47,931 bases of DNA from Oscillospiraceae bacterium (GCA_031269595.1 JAISYX010000048.1:1-47931); one strand, 5' to 3'; shown: positions 17,957-28,344, counted from the stretch's first letter. Notes: a model not told the origin generated them from the letters alone. Program-made: numbers and translations.

Positions 17957-19225
17957 ATGAGTAAACCAACCAAAAACCTTATTATAACAGGCTCTATCGC
18001 ACTGCCGGCAGTGCTGCTTCTGGCTGTGACGGCTATCCTTTTTACGCTTTCGCTTAAGCCGAAGGCGGCAAAGGCCTCTCCTGTAATTCCGGCAGCTGTG
18101 GGGGTTCAGATGGAGGATAAGTCCGCTCCCTCAAGTGAGCCTGAGGAGGCCGTCTCAACGGTCAAAATTGCCCTAGCGGGGGATGTTTTGCTGCATAAGA
18201 GTGTGTATGAGGCGGCTCAAACAGGCAAGAATACCTATGATTTTACGCCGTATTTCTCTCTTGCGGGCAAGCTTTTTGAGGGTGATCTTAACATGCTCAA
18301 TATGGAAGGCCCTGTTGACGCAAGGGGCAAGAACAACTTTGTCAATACCTTCCCCTGCTTTAATGCCCCAATTGAAATTTTGGACGCACTAAAGGGTATA
18401 GGAGTAGACACTCTGATAACGGCCAATAATCACGCCTTTGACACCAGTGCAGAGGGTATGCTTAAAACCCGAGAGAACATTATAGCCAAAGGGCTGGAGC
18501 CTGTGGGCACATTTGCGACTGCGGAGCAGAGCACAACCCCCTACATCAAAGAGGTAAACGGCGTAAAGATTGGCATAGCAGCCTTTACAGATTCTGTTAA
18601 CGGCATTAAAATTAAGTATCCATACAGTAGGTTTGCAATAAATAAGATTCCCAATACAGAGGAAGCAGCGGACATCATACTCAAAAAGGTTGAGGAGCTG
18701 CGTGCAGCAGGTGCAGAATACACCATAGTCTCGCTCCATTGGGGCAAGGAATATGGCGATGCACCCTTAGAATGGCAGGTTACAGTGGCTAAAAAGCTTG
18801 CCGAAAACGGCGTGGATTTAATCTTTGGCAACCACTCCCACTGCGTTCAGCCCATAGAGAGGCTTAAGGTGAGCTACAAGGGGCGGGAGAAGGAGTCTCT
18901 TATTGTGTATTCAATAGGCAATTTCTTTGTAAATCAAACATCCAACGGCAAGGCAAAAACCCAGTATGGAATAGTGCTTAACTTAAAGCTTGCAAAGCAG
19001 AAGAGCGGTGAGATAAGCTTAGGCGAGTTGAGCTGCACTCCAACATATATGTATTACAACACTAAAGCCAAGGGCAAGGATGCCTTTAAGCTTGTGCCCG
19101 CAATAGAGTATTCCAATGCTGCGCAAAAGCCGGACTTCTTCAAAAATGAAGAGGAGTGGAAGGAGTGCAATGCAGCGGTAGAGCATGTAAAGAGCATTTT
19201 AGGCGATGTAGTTACGTACAAATAG
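17957..19225 (+). CDS. CapA-family metallophosphatase-fold protein
   Basis: About 422 residues: an N-terminal membrane anchor near residues 10-32, then a PGA_cap (calcineurin-like) domain with 'ALAGDVLLH', 'NNHAFD', 'SLHWGKEY' and 'GNHSHCVQP', the metal-ligand motifs of the family. CapA proteins assist poly-gamma-glutamate capsule export in bacilli, but most clostridial members have no assigned substrate and no capBC genes are nearby. ATG 17957 is preferred to the GTG at 17948, with ACAGGTG as SD. It lies 53 nt after the beta-lactamase-like gene and is probably co-transcribed with it. Confidence 0.88.
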   Translation: MSKPTKNLIITGSIALPAVLLLAVTAILFTLSLKPKAAKASPVIPAAVGVQMEDKSAPSSEPEEAVSTVKIALAGDVLLHKSVYEAAQTGKNTYDFTPYFSLAGKLFEGDLNMLNMEGPVDARGKNNFVNTFPCFNAPIEILDALKGIGVDTLITANNHAFDTSAEGMLKTRENIIAKGLEPVGTFATAEQSTTPYIKEVNGVKIGIAAFTDSVNGIKIKYPYSRFAINKIPNTEEAADIILKKVEELRAAGAEYTIVSLHWGKEYGDAPLEWQVTVAKKLAENGVDLIFGNHSHCVQPIERLKVSYKGREKESLIVYSIGNFFVNQTSNGKAKTQYGIVLNLKLAKQKSGEISLGELSCTPTYMYYNTKAKGKDAFKLVPAIEYSNAAQKPDFFKNEEEWKECNAAVEHVKSILGDVVTYK

Positions 19226-19316
19226 TATCCCCATAAGCCCTATAAACTATAGGGGCGGGAAACGGCTTAGGGTAAATCCGGCCTTTGGTACTTTGTTAAA
19301 TCAAGAGCTGTACACA

Positions 19317-19399
19317 TTTCGTAGGTGCGAATTGTATTCGCCCGCAGGCTATCAATTAAGCCTTACTCACACTGGCGAATGCAATTCGCACCTACGAAA
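19317..19399. repeat. 83-bp palindromic repeat, GTAGG-ended, GCGAATTG-arm type
   Basis: Arms 19317-19342 and 19374-19399 are complementary with one mismatch in 26. It shares only the outer GTAGG/CCTAC ends with the GGGGCAGACC-arm family. It separates capA from the LCP gene. Confidence 0.88.
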
Positions 19400-19450
19400 G
19401 AGATTACAGGGTACTGGTTTCCGGTCTCTAGCATCCAGTGGAGGTAAGCA

Positions 19451-20875
19451 ATGAGTGAATTTAATGAGAATTACGGAGAGGATTTGGACGAGGTGTTCCT
19501 TCAAAGGCCAAGAGCATATCAGGAGCTGCCTAAAAGGATACCCCCGCCCTCTGATGTTAACAACTTTATAGGCGAGCTAGACGGCTTTGATGAGTTTAAC
19601 AAGCCCATGCACAGCCGCAAGAGCAGCAAGCCTGTGCCTGAGGCACAGGGGGCTGGTATGCCCCCTGAGGTAGGCCAAGGCGGGGAACAGGGCGGTTATG
19701 ACGGCTTTTATGACGAGATGCTCAAGAGTCGCCGCAAATCAAAGCATAATAAGCCGGCGAACGCCCCTAAGCAGAGTAAAAGGGCGGCCTCTGCGGCCGC
19801 TGCCTTGCCGACTGAGCCTGCACCGCAAAATCAAAAGCCGGCGTCTAATCACCGAAAGCGCAGCGGCAATGTAGAGTTGCGCAAAAGTGAGGGGAAGAAG
19901 GGCAAAAAAGCGGCCAAGGCTATAGTTATAACCCTGCTGGCCTTGATATTCCTGCTGGGCACAACGGTTATAAGCACGGTGTTTTACTTTACGGGTATGC
20001 TTAACCACCAAAGCCGTGCAGATGATACAAACTACGATGCAAATGCAAGCTTTGACCCTGAGGAGAATGCCGAGGGCTATGAGGAGGTTGACAACCTGCA
20101 AGTGCTTAGTGCGGACGGTATCCCCCTTAAGAGCGACAAGGATATAATCAATGTGCTGCTGGTGGGTATAGATGCGCCTAAGAGCCAAAATAAGGGCAGC
20201 CGCTCAGATACCATGATTATCCTCTCGCTGGATAAGAAGCACAAAAAGATAAAAATGACCTCACTGCTGCGTGACCTCTATGTCATGATACCAGGGAGAT
20301 ACGAGGACAGGCTTAACCACTCCCACGCTTATGGCGGTGTGGACTTGCTCATACGCACCATAGAGTATAACTTTAGAGTAAAAATAGATTACTACACAAG
20401 GCTTAATTTTGACACCTTTGAGGAGGTTGTTGATTCCCTGGGCGGTGTGGATATAATGCTAACTGCAAACGAGGCTCACATAGTGGGTGAGGGTGCACAC
20501 GAGGGCATGAATCATCTTAACGGGGCGCAAACCGAGACTTATGCCAGAATACGTAAGATAGACAGCGACTTTAACCGTACAGGCCGCCAGAGAAAGGTTA
20601 TGACCAGTATTATTAATCAGATGAAGAAAAGCGACGTGCAATCCCTTTTTTCCAGTATGAACACTATACTGCCTCTGGTAACAACAGATATACCCCAGGA
20701 TGTGTTGGTCTCACATGTGGTACAAGCACCTGTGCTTAAAAATTATCCTATTTCAGAATATTATGTGCCTCAAAAGGATAAATACAAGGGCTATTACACA
20801 AGGGGAATGTCTGTGTTGTCTATAGATATACCTCAAGCTGCAAAGGATGTTCAATATTTTATTTATGAGGAATAA
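19451..20875 (+). CDS. LytR-CpsA-Psr family protein
   Basis: LCP enzymes transfer polyprenyl-phosphate-linked glycopolymers (teichoic acid, capsule) to peptidoglycan. There is a long, charged, low-complexity cytosolic N-terminus (about 1-150), one transmembrane helix near 155-180, then the extracellular LCP domain. That domain has 'LLVGIDAPKSQNKGSRSDTM', 'TSLLRDLYVMIPG', 'LGGVDI', 'LNGAQTETYARIRKIDSDFNRTGRQ', with the Asp and Arg residues that bind the pyrophosphate head group. Length 474 aa. ATG 19451 has GGAGG nearby. The following GT39-like gene starts 4 nt after the stop, indicating co-translation. Confidence 0.94.
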   Translation: MSEFNENYGEDLDEVFLQRPRAYQELPKRIPPPSDVNNFIGELDGFDEFNKPMHSRKSSKPVPEAQGAGMPPEVGQGGEQGGYDGFYDEMLKSRRKSKHNKPANAPKQSKRAASAAAALPTEPAPQNQKPASNHRKRSGNVELRKSEGKKGKKAAKAIVITLLALIFLLGTTVISTVFYFTGMLNHQSRADDTNYDANASFDPEENAEGYEEVDNLQVLSADGIPLKSDKDIINVLLVGIDAPKSQNKGSRSDTMIILSLDKKHKKIKMTSLLRDLYVMIPGRYEDRLNHSHAYGGVDLLIRTIEYNFRVKIDYYTRLNFDTFEEVVDSLGGVDIMLTANEAHIVGEGAHEGMNHLNGAQTETYARIRKIDSDFNRTGRQRKVMTSIINQMKKSDVQSLFSSMNTILPLVTTDIPQDVLVSHVVQAPVLKNYPISEYYVPQKDKYKGYYTRGMSVLSIDIPQAAKDVQYFIYEE

Positions 20876-20878
20876 TTA

Positions 20879-22369
20879 TTGATAGCTTATATAAACAAGA
20901 ACAAATCAAATTTAATTACAGCACTAAAAATAGCCCTTATAGCTGCATTTGCGGCTATGGGGCTATACTCAGTTATAAACCATGAACCATGGAGAGACGA
21001 GGCTCAGGCCTGGCTTATAGCAAGAGACTGCACCCTGCCCCAGCTATTTGAGCAGATAAGCTATGAGGGACACCCTGCCCTGTGGCATTTGATATTGTAT
21101 CCCTTTGCCCAAGGGGGGGCCTCATTTTGGTGCATATACGCCATAAATGGGGTGTTTTATATTGCTCTGCTGTATCTGCTGTTTTTTAAATCGCCATTTA
21201 GTCTGTGGCAGAGCCTTGCCGTGGCGGTGGCCTCTCCTGTTGTGTGCTATTCCTTTGAGGCCAGAAGCTACATGCTCATGTTCCTGCTGCTTATGCTGTG
21301 TGCGTTCTTGTATCCTAAAAGGCGGGAAAGGCCTATTCTGTTTGCAGTCTCAGTCCTGCTGCTAAGCAATATACATGCCCATGCTATAGGCGCAGCGGGA
21401 GCTATGCTCTTGCTCTCCCTGCTGGATTTACGCAGGGATTTTAGCACGCTCACCCCCTCATTAAAAAAGAGGCGGATTGCCTCCCTATCAATTATGGCGG
21501 CGGGATTGGCTCTGTTTGCGCTGCAAATCCTGCCCAGCCTTAGCAAGAACCGCAGCGTAGACGCCGCTGCAACAAGTGGCGGGGGGGAGCTTAGGCAGAT
21601 ATTTGACAACATAAGCGCAAATCTATTTGTAACTTACGGCAGTGCGGCCATAGAGGCGGGCAAGGTGGCCATATGCCTTGTGCTCATAGCACTTGCGCTG
21701 GCCTGCATGTTTAGCCTCAGGCGTGCAGTGATATTCTTGGGGGCGACGGCATTCCCTGTGCTGTTTTATGTGTTTGTCTATTATGGACACAGCGAGGACT
21801 TGCTCATCCTACTCATATTTGCCTGCTGGATGCTCAAAAATGAGCCTGTAGATAAGCAGGGCATACCGCAAAGGATACCCAGGGGAGCGCAGCTAGGGGC
21901 AGTGTGCCTGCTCTGCGGAGTGCTTATATTTGGGATTCCTCACGCCAAGGCCTATTTTGAGCTCAACAGCAGCAAGGTACTTTGCACCTCAGGCAGCCTA
22001 CAGGCGGCGGAGTTCCTGAATTTGCCGGAGAATCAGGGCAAGGTGCTGGTGGCAGAGCGGCCTGAGCAGAGCAGCAGCATAGTCCCGCTTTTAAAGGGAG
22101 ACCGCAAGCTGTGGTATCCTTATTTGGGTGATTACGGCAGCTATATTACGTGGTCTGAGGCCTTGGTGAGCACTCGCAAGCAGACAGACACAGCCAAGCT
22201 GACAGAGCTTATACAGGCCAATTTTAATGAGAGTGACAGCATACTTGTTATTTTAACACATGCTTTGCTGCCTATAGATGAGGCCAATAAAGCCCATTAC
22301 ACAGAGCTTTTTGCAACCCGAAATGTGCGCTCTGATGAGGATTATGTTGTATTTCAGTTTGAGTGGTAG
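20879..22369 (+). CDS. GT39-like polytopic membrane glycosyltransferase
   Basis: 496 residues with about ten hydrophobic segments. The first periplasmic-type loop has 'EPWRDEAQAWLIARD' and then 'YEGHPALWHLIL', a pattern typical of the ArnT/PMT-like GT-C superfamily, where the acidic residues after helix 1 are catalytic. The likely role is transfer of a sugar from a polyprenyl-phosphate donor onto an envelope glycan, consistent with the LCP partner 4 nt upstream. The start is TTG at 20879 with GAGG (20867-20870) at 8-nt spacing; no ATG fits better. It ends before a bidirectional terminator. Confidence 0.8.
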   Translation: MIAYINKNKSNLITALKIALIAAFAAMGLYSVINHEPWRDEAQAWLIARDCTLPQLFEQISYEGHPALWHLILYPFAQGGASFWCIYAINGVFYIALLYLLFFKSPFSLWQSLAVAVASPVVCYSFEARSYMLMFLLLMLCAFLYPKRRERPILFAVSVLLLSNIHAHAIGAAGAMLLLSLLDLRRDFSTLTPSLKKRRIASLSIMAAGLALFALQILPSLSKNRSVDAAATSGGGELRQIFDNISANLFVTYGSAAIEAGKVAICLVLIALALACMFSLRRAVIFLGATAFPVLFYVFVYYGHSEDLLILLIFACWMLKNEPVDKQGIPQRIPRGAQLGAVCLLCGVLIFGIPHAKAYFELNSSKVLCTSGSLQAAEFLNLPENQGKVLVAERPEQSSSIVPLLKGDRKLWYPYLGDYGSYITWSEALVSTRKQTDTAKLTELIQANFNESDSILVILTHALLPIDEANKAHYTELFATRNVRSDEDYVVFQFEW

Positions 22370-22530
22370 TAATTGGGTTGTTTTCTAAGTTTTAGTTTTG
22401 TCGCATTAATGTGTAACAAGATATTGTTTTAACATGTGCTCGTGCGGCATGAGCACAGGCTAGGATATGATTTTGCATGATTGAGTGGACTTGATTCAAA
22501 GCCAAGAAATTCTACCCTGTACAAAAACAA

Positions 22531-22567
22531 AAAACGGTGCTGGCACTCTGTGTGCCTGCACCGTTTT
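22531..22567. terminator. Bidirectional terminator between GT39-like gene and ftsH
   Basis: AAAACGGTGC (22531-22540) pairs with GCACCGTTTT (22558-22567), and inner GGCAC/GTGCC pair around a 5-nt loop. Flanking runs of T on either strand suit both convergent genes. Between 22370 and 22530 I see nothing else. Confidence 0.9.
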
Positions 22568-22573
22568 AACTAT

Positions 22574-24487
22574 TTATCCAATAACAATATCATCCAGCGG
22601 GGAGTGGACTGCGCCCTTTTCCATAAACTCACGGAACTCGTCAGACTCCATTTTCTCGTGCTCCATAAGATAAGAGGCAACGCCGTTTAGCTTATCCATG
22701 TGCGTTTTGAGTATCTCCTCACAGCGGGTGTAGGCGGTGTTTATAATGCTCCTGATTTCGCTGTCTATCTCTGTTGCAAGCTCCTCAGAGTAATCCTTGA
22801 TATGCCCCATCTCTTTGCCTAGGAACACCTCGCCCTCCTCTTGGCCAAGCTGTATTGGGCCTATTTTGTCGCTCATGCCGTACTTTGTAACCATGGCACG
22901 GGCACTCTTTGTGGCTCTTTCTATATCGTTTGAAGCACCTGTAGAGATGTCCGAGAGCACAAGAGCCTCGGCCACACGGCCGCCAAGCAGCACAACAATA
23001 TCCTCTTCCATCTGCTTTTTGAGCCTGTAGGTTCTATCCTCCTGAGGCAGATGCATGGTAAATCCGCCTGCCATGCCTCGTGGTATGATAGAAATTTGGT
23101 GCACAGGGTCTTGTGTGGGGCAGTAGAAGGTGGCCACGGCGTGGCCAGCCTCGTGAAAAGCGGTGAGCTTGCGCTCCTTGTCTGTTATGATGTGCGAACG
23201 CTTTTCTGTGCCGACAGAAACCTTTATTGTGGCCTCTTGAATCTCGTCCATGGTAATGGCTTTTTTATTGCATCTTGCAGCCAGCAAAGCCGATTCGTTT
23301 AAGAGGTTTTCTAAGTCTGCGCCTGTAAAGCCCGCTGTGGTTTTGGCTATGGTTGCAAGCACAACATCGGGGGCTAGGGGCTTGGTTCTTGCGTGAACCT
23401 TGAGTATCTCCTCACGGCCCTTAACGTCGGGATAGCCCACTATAACCTGCCTGTCAAAGCGGCCGGGGCGTGTTAGTGCAGGGTCTAGGATGTCCGGCCT
23501 GTTGGTGGCGGCTATCATTATAACGCCCTCGTTTGAGCCAAAGCCGTCCATTTCAACAAGGAGCTGGTTAAGTGTTTGCTCACGCTCGTCGTGGCCGCCG
23601 CCAAGGCCTGCGCCTCTGTGACGTCCAACTGCGTCAATTTCGTCAATAAATATTATACAGGGCTTGTTTTTCTTTGCCTGTTCAAATAAATCTCTTACAC
23701 GGGAAGCACCAACGCCCACAAACATCTCAACAAAATCTGAGCCGGAGATAGAGAAGAAGGGTACGCCTGCCTCGCCTGCAACGGCACGTGCCAGCAGAGT
23801 TTTACCTGTACCTGGAGGGCCTACTAGCAAAATGCCCTTGGGTATGCGTGCGCCCAAGCTGTCGTAACGCTTGGAGTTTTTAAGGAACTCAACAATCTCT
23901 GAGAGCTCTTCCTTTTCCTCGTCTGCGCCGGCGACATCCTCAAAGGTGGTTTTGCGCTTTTCGTCTGCGACATTTTTAATTTTGGCACGGCCAAAGTTCA
24001 TGCCGCCTGCACCTGAGCCGCTGTTCATGCGGCGGGACATAAATACCCACAGCGCAATTACAGCTGCAAACATAAGCACAGTGGGCAGCACAGCCGAAAT
24101 CCAGCCCGTGTTGGGAGCCCGCTTGTAATCAAGCTCAATGGCTTCCTTTGGGTGCTCCTTGTTATAGGCCTCTATTTTTTCAAGAGGCTTAACCTCGGTA
24201 AGGAACACGCCTAAATCCGGCAGCGCATATTTAAGCTCAGCCTTTTTGGTGTCCTTAAATTTTATAGAGAGCTGGCCGCTGTTGCGGAAATTAACACTTA
24301 CAGCCTTAACCTCTTTGATTTGTTCACCTGTTGGGTCAAAATAAGCGGCAATTTCTGCATAGGTGCTGTCCTTTTTTGCCTCTGATGAAGGGCTTCCGTT
24401 GCCGTTTAGCATGAAGAACAGGCCTATTAAAACAAGTATAGGAATGCCCACAAGGATTGCATAGTTTCTGATTGATTTTTTATCCAA
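22574..24487 (-). CDS. ftsH: ATP-dependent zinc metalloprotease FtsH
   Basis: Membrane AAA+ protease of quality control. Two transmembrane helices (about 8-28 and 130-150) flank an external domain. The AAA module has Walker A 'GPPGTGKT' near residue 222, Walker B 'IIFIDEID' and the second region of homology '[18 protein letters not shown]'. The peptidase domain has the zinc site 'HEAGH' near 444. Length 637 aa is typical. The start is TTG at 24487 with GAGGTGA upstream; no ATG is available nearby. The tilS-hpt-ftsH order is the classic Firmicute cluster. The operon ends at the terminator 22531-22567. Confidence 0.98.
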   Translation of the reverse strand: MDKKSIRNYAILVGIPILVLIGLFFMLNGNGSPSSEAKKDSTYAEIAAYFDPTGEQIKEVKAVSVNFRNSGQLSIKFKDTKKAELKYALPDLGVFLTEVKPLEKIEAYNKEHPKEAIELDYKRAPNTGWISAVLPTVLMFAAVIALWVFMSRRMNSGSGAGGMNFGRAKIKNVADEKRKTTFEDVAGADEEKEELSEIVEFLKNSKRYDSLGARIPKGILLVGPPGTGKTLLARAVAGEAGVPFFSISGSDFVEMFVGVGASRVRDLFEQAKKNKPCIIFIDEIDAVGRHRGAGLGGGHDEREQTLNQLLVEMDGFGSNEGVIMIAATNRPDILDPALTRPGRFDRQVIVGYPDVKGREEILKVHARTKPLAPDVVLATIAKTTAGFTGADLENLLNESALLAARCNKKAITMDEIQEATIKVSVGTEKRSHIITDKERKLTAFHEAGHAVATFYCPTQDPVHQISIIPRGMAGGFTMHLPQEDRTYRLKKQMEEDIVVLLGGRVAEALVLSDISTGASNDIERATKSARAMVTKYGMSDKIGPIQLGQEEGEVFLGKEMGHIKDYSEELATEIDSEIRSIINTAYTRCEEILKTHMDKLNGVASYLMEHEKMESDEFREFMEKGAVHSPLDDIVIG

Positions 24488-24512
24488 AAATGATTCACCT
24501 CAGTTCATTTAT

Positions 24513-25043
24513 TCATGTTAATGAAGCAATATATGGCAGATTGCGGTATTTTTCGTCATAATCCAGCCCATAGCCTATAACAAATTCATCAGGGACGGTA
24601 AAGCCGGTGTAATATGGATAAACCAGAGCCTCCCTGCGCCCTGGTTTATTTAGCAGGGTGCACACCTGTATGCTTGCGGGCTTGCGCATTTTTAAAATCT
24701 GTGTTAAATGGGAGAGTGTGAGGCCGCTGTCAAGTATATCCTCAATAATGAGTATGTCTTTGCCCTCTATAGGTTCGGATACATCTTTAAGTATTTTAAC
24801 CAATCCTGAGGATTTTACACCGCCTGAATAGGAGGAGACACACATAAAATCAATTTGACAGGGTACTGTGATTTTTCGCATTAAATCTGCGGCAAAAAGG
24901 AAAGAGCCCTTTAACACGCATACAAGCATTAATTCCTTGCCCTGATAATCCTCGCTTATTTGCCTGCCCAATTCTTCCATTCTTGCGGAGATTTGTTCTT
25001 CTGAGACTAATATTCTTCCTATTGCTTCTACTATTGTTATCAC
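24513..25043 (-). CDS. hpt: Hypoxanthine phosphoribosyltransferase
   Basis: Purine salvage enzyme converting hypoxanthine or guanine plus PRPP to IMP or GMP. The PRPP-binding loop 'LIIEDILDSGLTLSHL' and the flexible-loop segment 'MCVSSYSGG' are visible, and the length (176 aa) is normal. The start is GTG 25043, overlapping the tilS stop by 4 nt (GTGA), so translation is probably coupled; no independent SD of normal spacing is seen. The tilS-hpt-ftsH order is conserved in Firmicutes. Confidence 0.96.
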   Translation of the reverse strand: MITIVEAIGRILVSEEQISARMEELGRQISEDYQGKELMLVCVLKGSFLFAADLMRKITVPCQIDFMCVSSYSGGVKSSGLVKILKDVSEPIEGKDILIIEDILDSGLTLSHLTQILKMRKPASIQVCTLLNKPGRREALVYPYYTGFTVPDEFVIGYGLDYDEKYRNLPYIASLT

Positions 25044-26365
25044 TCCATTATTTTAATTAAGAGCAGCTCCTGCCCTGTGATTGCTTTGCCATTTTGTGAA
25101 GCACCTATGCCCTCTATCCACAATATTTCACCCTCTGCCTCAAGAATAGCAAGATTCTCCCGCTCAAAGGGGGGGATTTTAAGCTCGTTAAATAGCTTTT
25201 TAAGTGGTTTGGTGCAGCATCTGCCCGCTGGGGCGAAGGTATCACCTGCACGGCGATTTCTAATTAAAGCCATGGAAGTTATTTTATCACAATTGATACA
25301 ATTTTGGGCTAACAAATTGTAAACTTTTCCCTGTGATTTTTCAACATTTAAAATTTTGCCGTTTGGAAGCGGTATTTCGCCCAGCTTGAAGGGCACAGAC
25401 CACTCCTCAACTTCAGGGGGCTTTGCAGGCTGAATGTCAAGGCTTAAGACTCCGTTTTTAATGTGTACACGGCCGCCCTTGGGCAGAGTAACAGCCCCGC
25501 TGCCAAGCTCCAGCTTCTCAGTTATTAAGAGCAGATGCACTGCCTCTGGTGAATATTCCCTGCAAAAGCTGTGCAAAGCTCTGCTGAGAATGGCGGGGTG
25601 CAGGGCTTTAAGTGTGGAGACAGCTAAGCCGCCCTTCTCTGTTTTTGCTTGATTTAAGGCCTTTTCGGCCTCGCTGCTTAGATATTCGTTATCCTGACCT
25701 AAGGAGTGTATCAGCTCAGCCACATGGGCATGAAAGGCAGAATTTACAGAGCAGAGGGCTGGCACGGCCTTAAGGCGCAGCCTGTTGCGTGCGTAATCCT
25801 CTATAAGGTTGGTAGAATCGCTTACAAAATCAAGGTCGTGCCTGTTTATGTAGGCCTCAACTTCATTGCGTGTGCAAGCTATAAGGGGGCGTATGATGTT
25901 CCCACGCACAGGGGGAATGCCTAGCAGGCCGCCCAGTGCGCAGCCTCTGGCCATGTTAAGCAGCAGCGTTTCGGCGCAGTCTGAAAGGGTATGAGCTGTG
26001 GCTATTTTGCCCTGATCACCTGCGCATTTTGCAAATAGCTCATAGCGTATGCGTCTGCCTGTCTCCTCAGTTCCTGTGCGGAAGAGCTCGGCCTCGGCCT
26101 TAATGTTGCGGTGAAAGACCTTAAGCTCTATATCCTGAGCAGCACAGAAGCTTTTGCAAAAATCAGCGTCCCGCAGAGCTTCCGCTCCCCTTAGGCCGTG
26201 CTCGACATGCACGGCCAGCAGCTTTAAGCTAAGCTTGGCCTGTATGCTCTTTAAAAAATGCGCCAGTGCTATGGAATCTGCACCGCCTGAGAGACCTATT
26301 ACAACAAAATCTCCTGCATTAAGCATGTTAAAACGCTCTATGCTTGCCAGTGCCTTATCTCTCAC
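25040..26365 (-). CDS. tilS: tRNA(Ile)-lysidine synthase
   Basis: Modifies C34 of the CAU-anticodon tRNA-Ile to lysidine so that it reads AUA codons, which are abundant in this genome. The N-type ATP pyrophosphatase P-loop 'GLSGGADS' is near the N-terminus, followed by 'VEHGLRG' and 'TAHTLSDCAET'. The C-terminal region has 'RRAGDTFAPAG' and 'KKLFNELKIPPFER', typical of the TilS C-terminal domain. Start GTG 26365 is preferred because GGAGG lies 9 nt upstream. The longer frame to 26455 reads through the end of dnaB. Overlaps dnaB by 11 nt and hpt by 4 nt. Confidence 0.95.
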   Translation of the reverse strand: MRDKALASIERFNMLNAGDFVVIGLSGGADSIALAHFLKSIQAKLSLKLLAVHVEHGLRGAEALRDADFCKSFCAAQDIELKVFHRNIKAEAELFRTGTEETGRRIRYELFAKCAGDQGKIATAHTLSDCAETLLLNMARGCALGGLLGIPPVRGNIIRPLIACTRNEVEAYINRHDLDFVSDSTNLIEDYARNRLRLKAVPALCSVNSAFHAHVAELIHSLGQDNEYLSSEAEKALNQAKTEKGGLAVSTLKALHPAILSRALHSFCREYSPEAVHLLLITEKLELGSGAVTLPKGGRVHIKNGVLSLDIQPAKPPEVEEWSVPFKLGEIPLPNGKILNVEKSQGKVYNLLAQNCINCDKITSMALIRNRRAGDTFAPAGRCCTKPLKKLFNELKIPPFERENLAILEAEGEILWIEGIGASQNGKAITGQELLLIKIME

Positions 26366-27743
26366 GGTGTATAACCTCCGCACCTGTAAAGCGTGTGAAC
26401 TCACCCTGCCAGTGCAGAGGCACGTCCTCTGTGCCGCCGTGGCGATTTTTTGCAACTATGCAGTAGGATTGGTTGCGGTTTTCGCCATCCTCGGGGGGAG
26501 CTTCATTTTCAGCTGCATAGTAATCATCACGATAGAGGAAGAGAACTATGTCGGCATCCTGCTCAATTGAGCCTGAATCACGCAGATCTGCCAAGCCAGG
26601 GCGGTGGTTCTTGCGGCCTGCGCCCTCTGTTCCTCGGGAGAGCTGAGAGAGGCAGAGCACAGGGACATCCAGCTCCTTGGCCATGATTTTAAGGTTACGG
26701 GTTATCTCCGAAATCTCCTGTACACGGTTGTTTGTGTTCCTGCCCGTGCTCATTAATTGCAGGTAATCAATGACAACTAGCCCTACGTCCTTTAGACGGC
26801 GCAGCCTTGCCTTCATCTCCACAACAGAGATTTGCCCCGCCTCATCTAAGTAGATAGGGGCTTGCATGAATACATCCGCCGCTTGGGCTATCCTTGTCCA
26901 CTCGTCAGGGGAGATGTTGCCTGTGCGCATTTTTTGGCTCTCTATGCAGGCCTCCGAGGAGAGCAGACGGGAGACCAGCTGCTCCCTTGTCATTTCAAGT
27001 GAAAAAAAGGCGACCTTTTTCTTTTCCTTAACGCCTACATGCTGGGCTATATTAAGGGCGAAGCTGGTTTTGCCCATGCCAGGGCGGGCAGCGAGTATGA
27101 TTAAATCGGTTTTATTAAGGCCTGTTATAACCCTGTCCAGAGCACCTATGCCTGTGCTTGCTGTGCGAGTTTTGGCACTGTTTGGGTTGCTCATAGCGTG
27201 CAGATACTCATAGGTGTCTATAAGCACCTCATCAATGCGCTTGAGGCCCTGCAGGGTGCGGGCGTTGGCTATTTCAAATATCTTTTGCTCGGCAGAATCT
27301 ACTATGATTCGGGGGTCGTTGGATTCATCCTGAGCCTCGTTTATAATCTCACGGGCGGCGTTAATAAGTGAGCGCAGCTCGTATTTTTCACGGACTATTC
27401 TTGCATAGGCAAGCACGTTGGATATTGAGGGCACTCTTTGTGCAAGGGCAAAAAGGTAGGTTTTGCCGTCTATTTCATCAAAATCTCTGTCGGCAACAAG
27501 CTCGTTTAGCACGGTTACCAGGTCTACAGGCACATTGGCAACAAACAGCTTGCGCATTGCGGCAAAGATTTGCCTGTGTCTCTCGTTATAAAAAAACTCC
27601 GGTTTTAGAACGTCTATAACCTCAGGCAGACAGGCGTTTTCAAGCAAAACACAGCCCAGCACAGATTGCTCGGCCTCTGTGCTGTAGGGCATGTTTATAT
27701 TTTCAAGTGAAAGGGGTATGCTTTGATAATTGGAGTAGTCCAT
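26355..27743 (-). CDS. dnaB: Replicative DNA helicase DnaB/DnaC
   Basis: Hexameric fork helicase. The N-terminal DnaB domain includes 'NMPYSTEAEQSVLGCVLLE', and the RecA-like C-terminal domain has Walker A 'ARPGMGKT', 'FFSLEMTREQLVSRLL', 'LVVIDYLQLMSTG' and the late 'DLRDSGSIEQDADIVLFLYRDDYY' motif. Length (462 aa) is normal with no intein. The ATG has AGGAGG upstream. It follows rplI, the usual clostridial order (rplI-dnaB). Confidence 0.98.
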   Translation of the reverse strand: MDYSNYQSIPLSLENINMPYSTEAEQSVLGCVLLENACLPEVIDVLKPEFFYNERHRQIFAAMRKLFVANVPVDLVTVLNELVADRDFDEIDGKTYLFALAQRVPSISNVLAYARIVREKYELRSLINAAREIINEAQDESNDPRIIVDSAEQKIFEIANARTLQGLKRIDEVLIDTYEYLHAMSNPNSAKTRTASTGIGALDRVITGLNKTDLIILAARPGMGKTSFALNIAQHVGVKEKKKVAFFSLEMTREQLVSRLLSSEACIESQKMRTGNISPDEWTRIAQAADVFMQAPIYLDEAGQISVVEMKARLRRLKDVGLVVIDYLQLMSTGRNTNNRVQEISEITRNLKIMAKELDVPVLCLSQLSRGTEGAGRKNHRPGLADLRDSGSIEQDADIVLFLYRDDYYAAENEAPPEDGENRNQSYCIVAKNRHGGTEDVPLHWQGEFTRFTGAEVIHRER

Positions 27744-27787
27744 TGAGAACCTCCTATAGATACTGATGTGTGCCGTACAACCAAAAG

Positions 27788-27824
27788 AATAACCAGCGCA
27801 ACTAATAAGATAGCGTTGGTTATT
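27788..27824. other. Hairpin between rplI and dnaB
   Basis: AATAACCAGCGC (27788-27799) pairs with GCGTTGGTTATT (27813-27824) through one G-U. On the minus strand TTATTCTTTT follows, so it may be a weak terminator or attenuator lowering dnaB relative to rplI. Confidence 0.45.
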
Positions 27825-27854
27825 TCAAGCTCAGCACATCCTTTAAGAATAATG

Positions 27855-28301
27855 TCAATGCTCGCCCACTACCACATAAAGCTTAGCAGAAATGCCTGTG
27901 TACAGTTTAACCTCGCATTCGTATGTGCCAAAGGCCTTTATATCGGAGGAGAGAGTAACCTTGCGCTTATCAAGGCTTAGGTTAAACTCCTTGTTTATTA
28001 GCTCTGTTATCTCCTTGGGAGTAATTGAGCCAAAGAGCTTGCCGCTTTCGCCTGCTCTTGCAACAACCTTAAGGCTTTTGCCCTCTAGCTTTTTGGCGTT
28101 GGCGTTGGCCTCTGCCTTTTCCTCTTCTATGCGGTGCTGCACAGCCAGCTCTTTGTTTTTAATGTCGTTAAGAGCCTGCGCATTGGCCTCTATAGCCAGC
28201 TTGCGGGGGAATAAAAAGTTGCGTGCGTAGCCGTCGGAGGCGTTAACAAGCTCCCCTTTTCTGCCAAGACCTTTTACATCCTGCTGTAATACTATTTTCA
28301 T
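27855..28301 (-). CDS. rplI: 50S ribosomal protein bL9
   Basis: 148 aa. The N-terminal bL9 signature '[25 protein letters not shown]' type motif is clear, with '[11 protein letters not shown]', a long connecting helix (about 45-75) and the C-terminal domain containing '[11 protein letters not shown]'. ATG 28301 has GGAGG at 8-nt spacing; the longer frame upstream to 28406 runs through a palindromic repeat and is not coding. Lies in the rnj-rplI-dnaB minus-strand block. Confidence 0.97.
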   Translation of the reverse strand: MKIVLQQDVKGLGRKGELVNASDGYARNFLFPRKLAIEANAQALNDIKNKELAVQHRIEEEKAEANANAKKLEGKSLKVVARAGESGKLFGSITPKEITELINKEFNLSLDKRKVTLSSDIKAFGTYECEVKLYTGISAKLYVVVGEH

Positions 28302-28344
28302 CTTATATTCCTCCATTGAATAAAACAATTTCTCTGTTGACCTT

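Noticed and set aside
26366..26455. N-terminal extension of TilS to 26455
   Set aside because: It reads through dnaB coding sequence; GTG 26365 has GGAGG at proper spacing.
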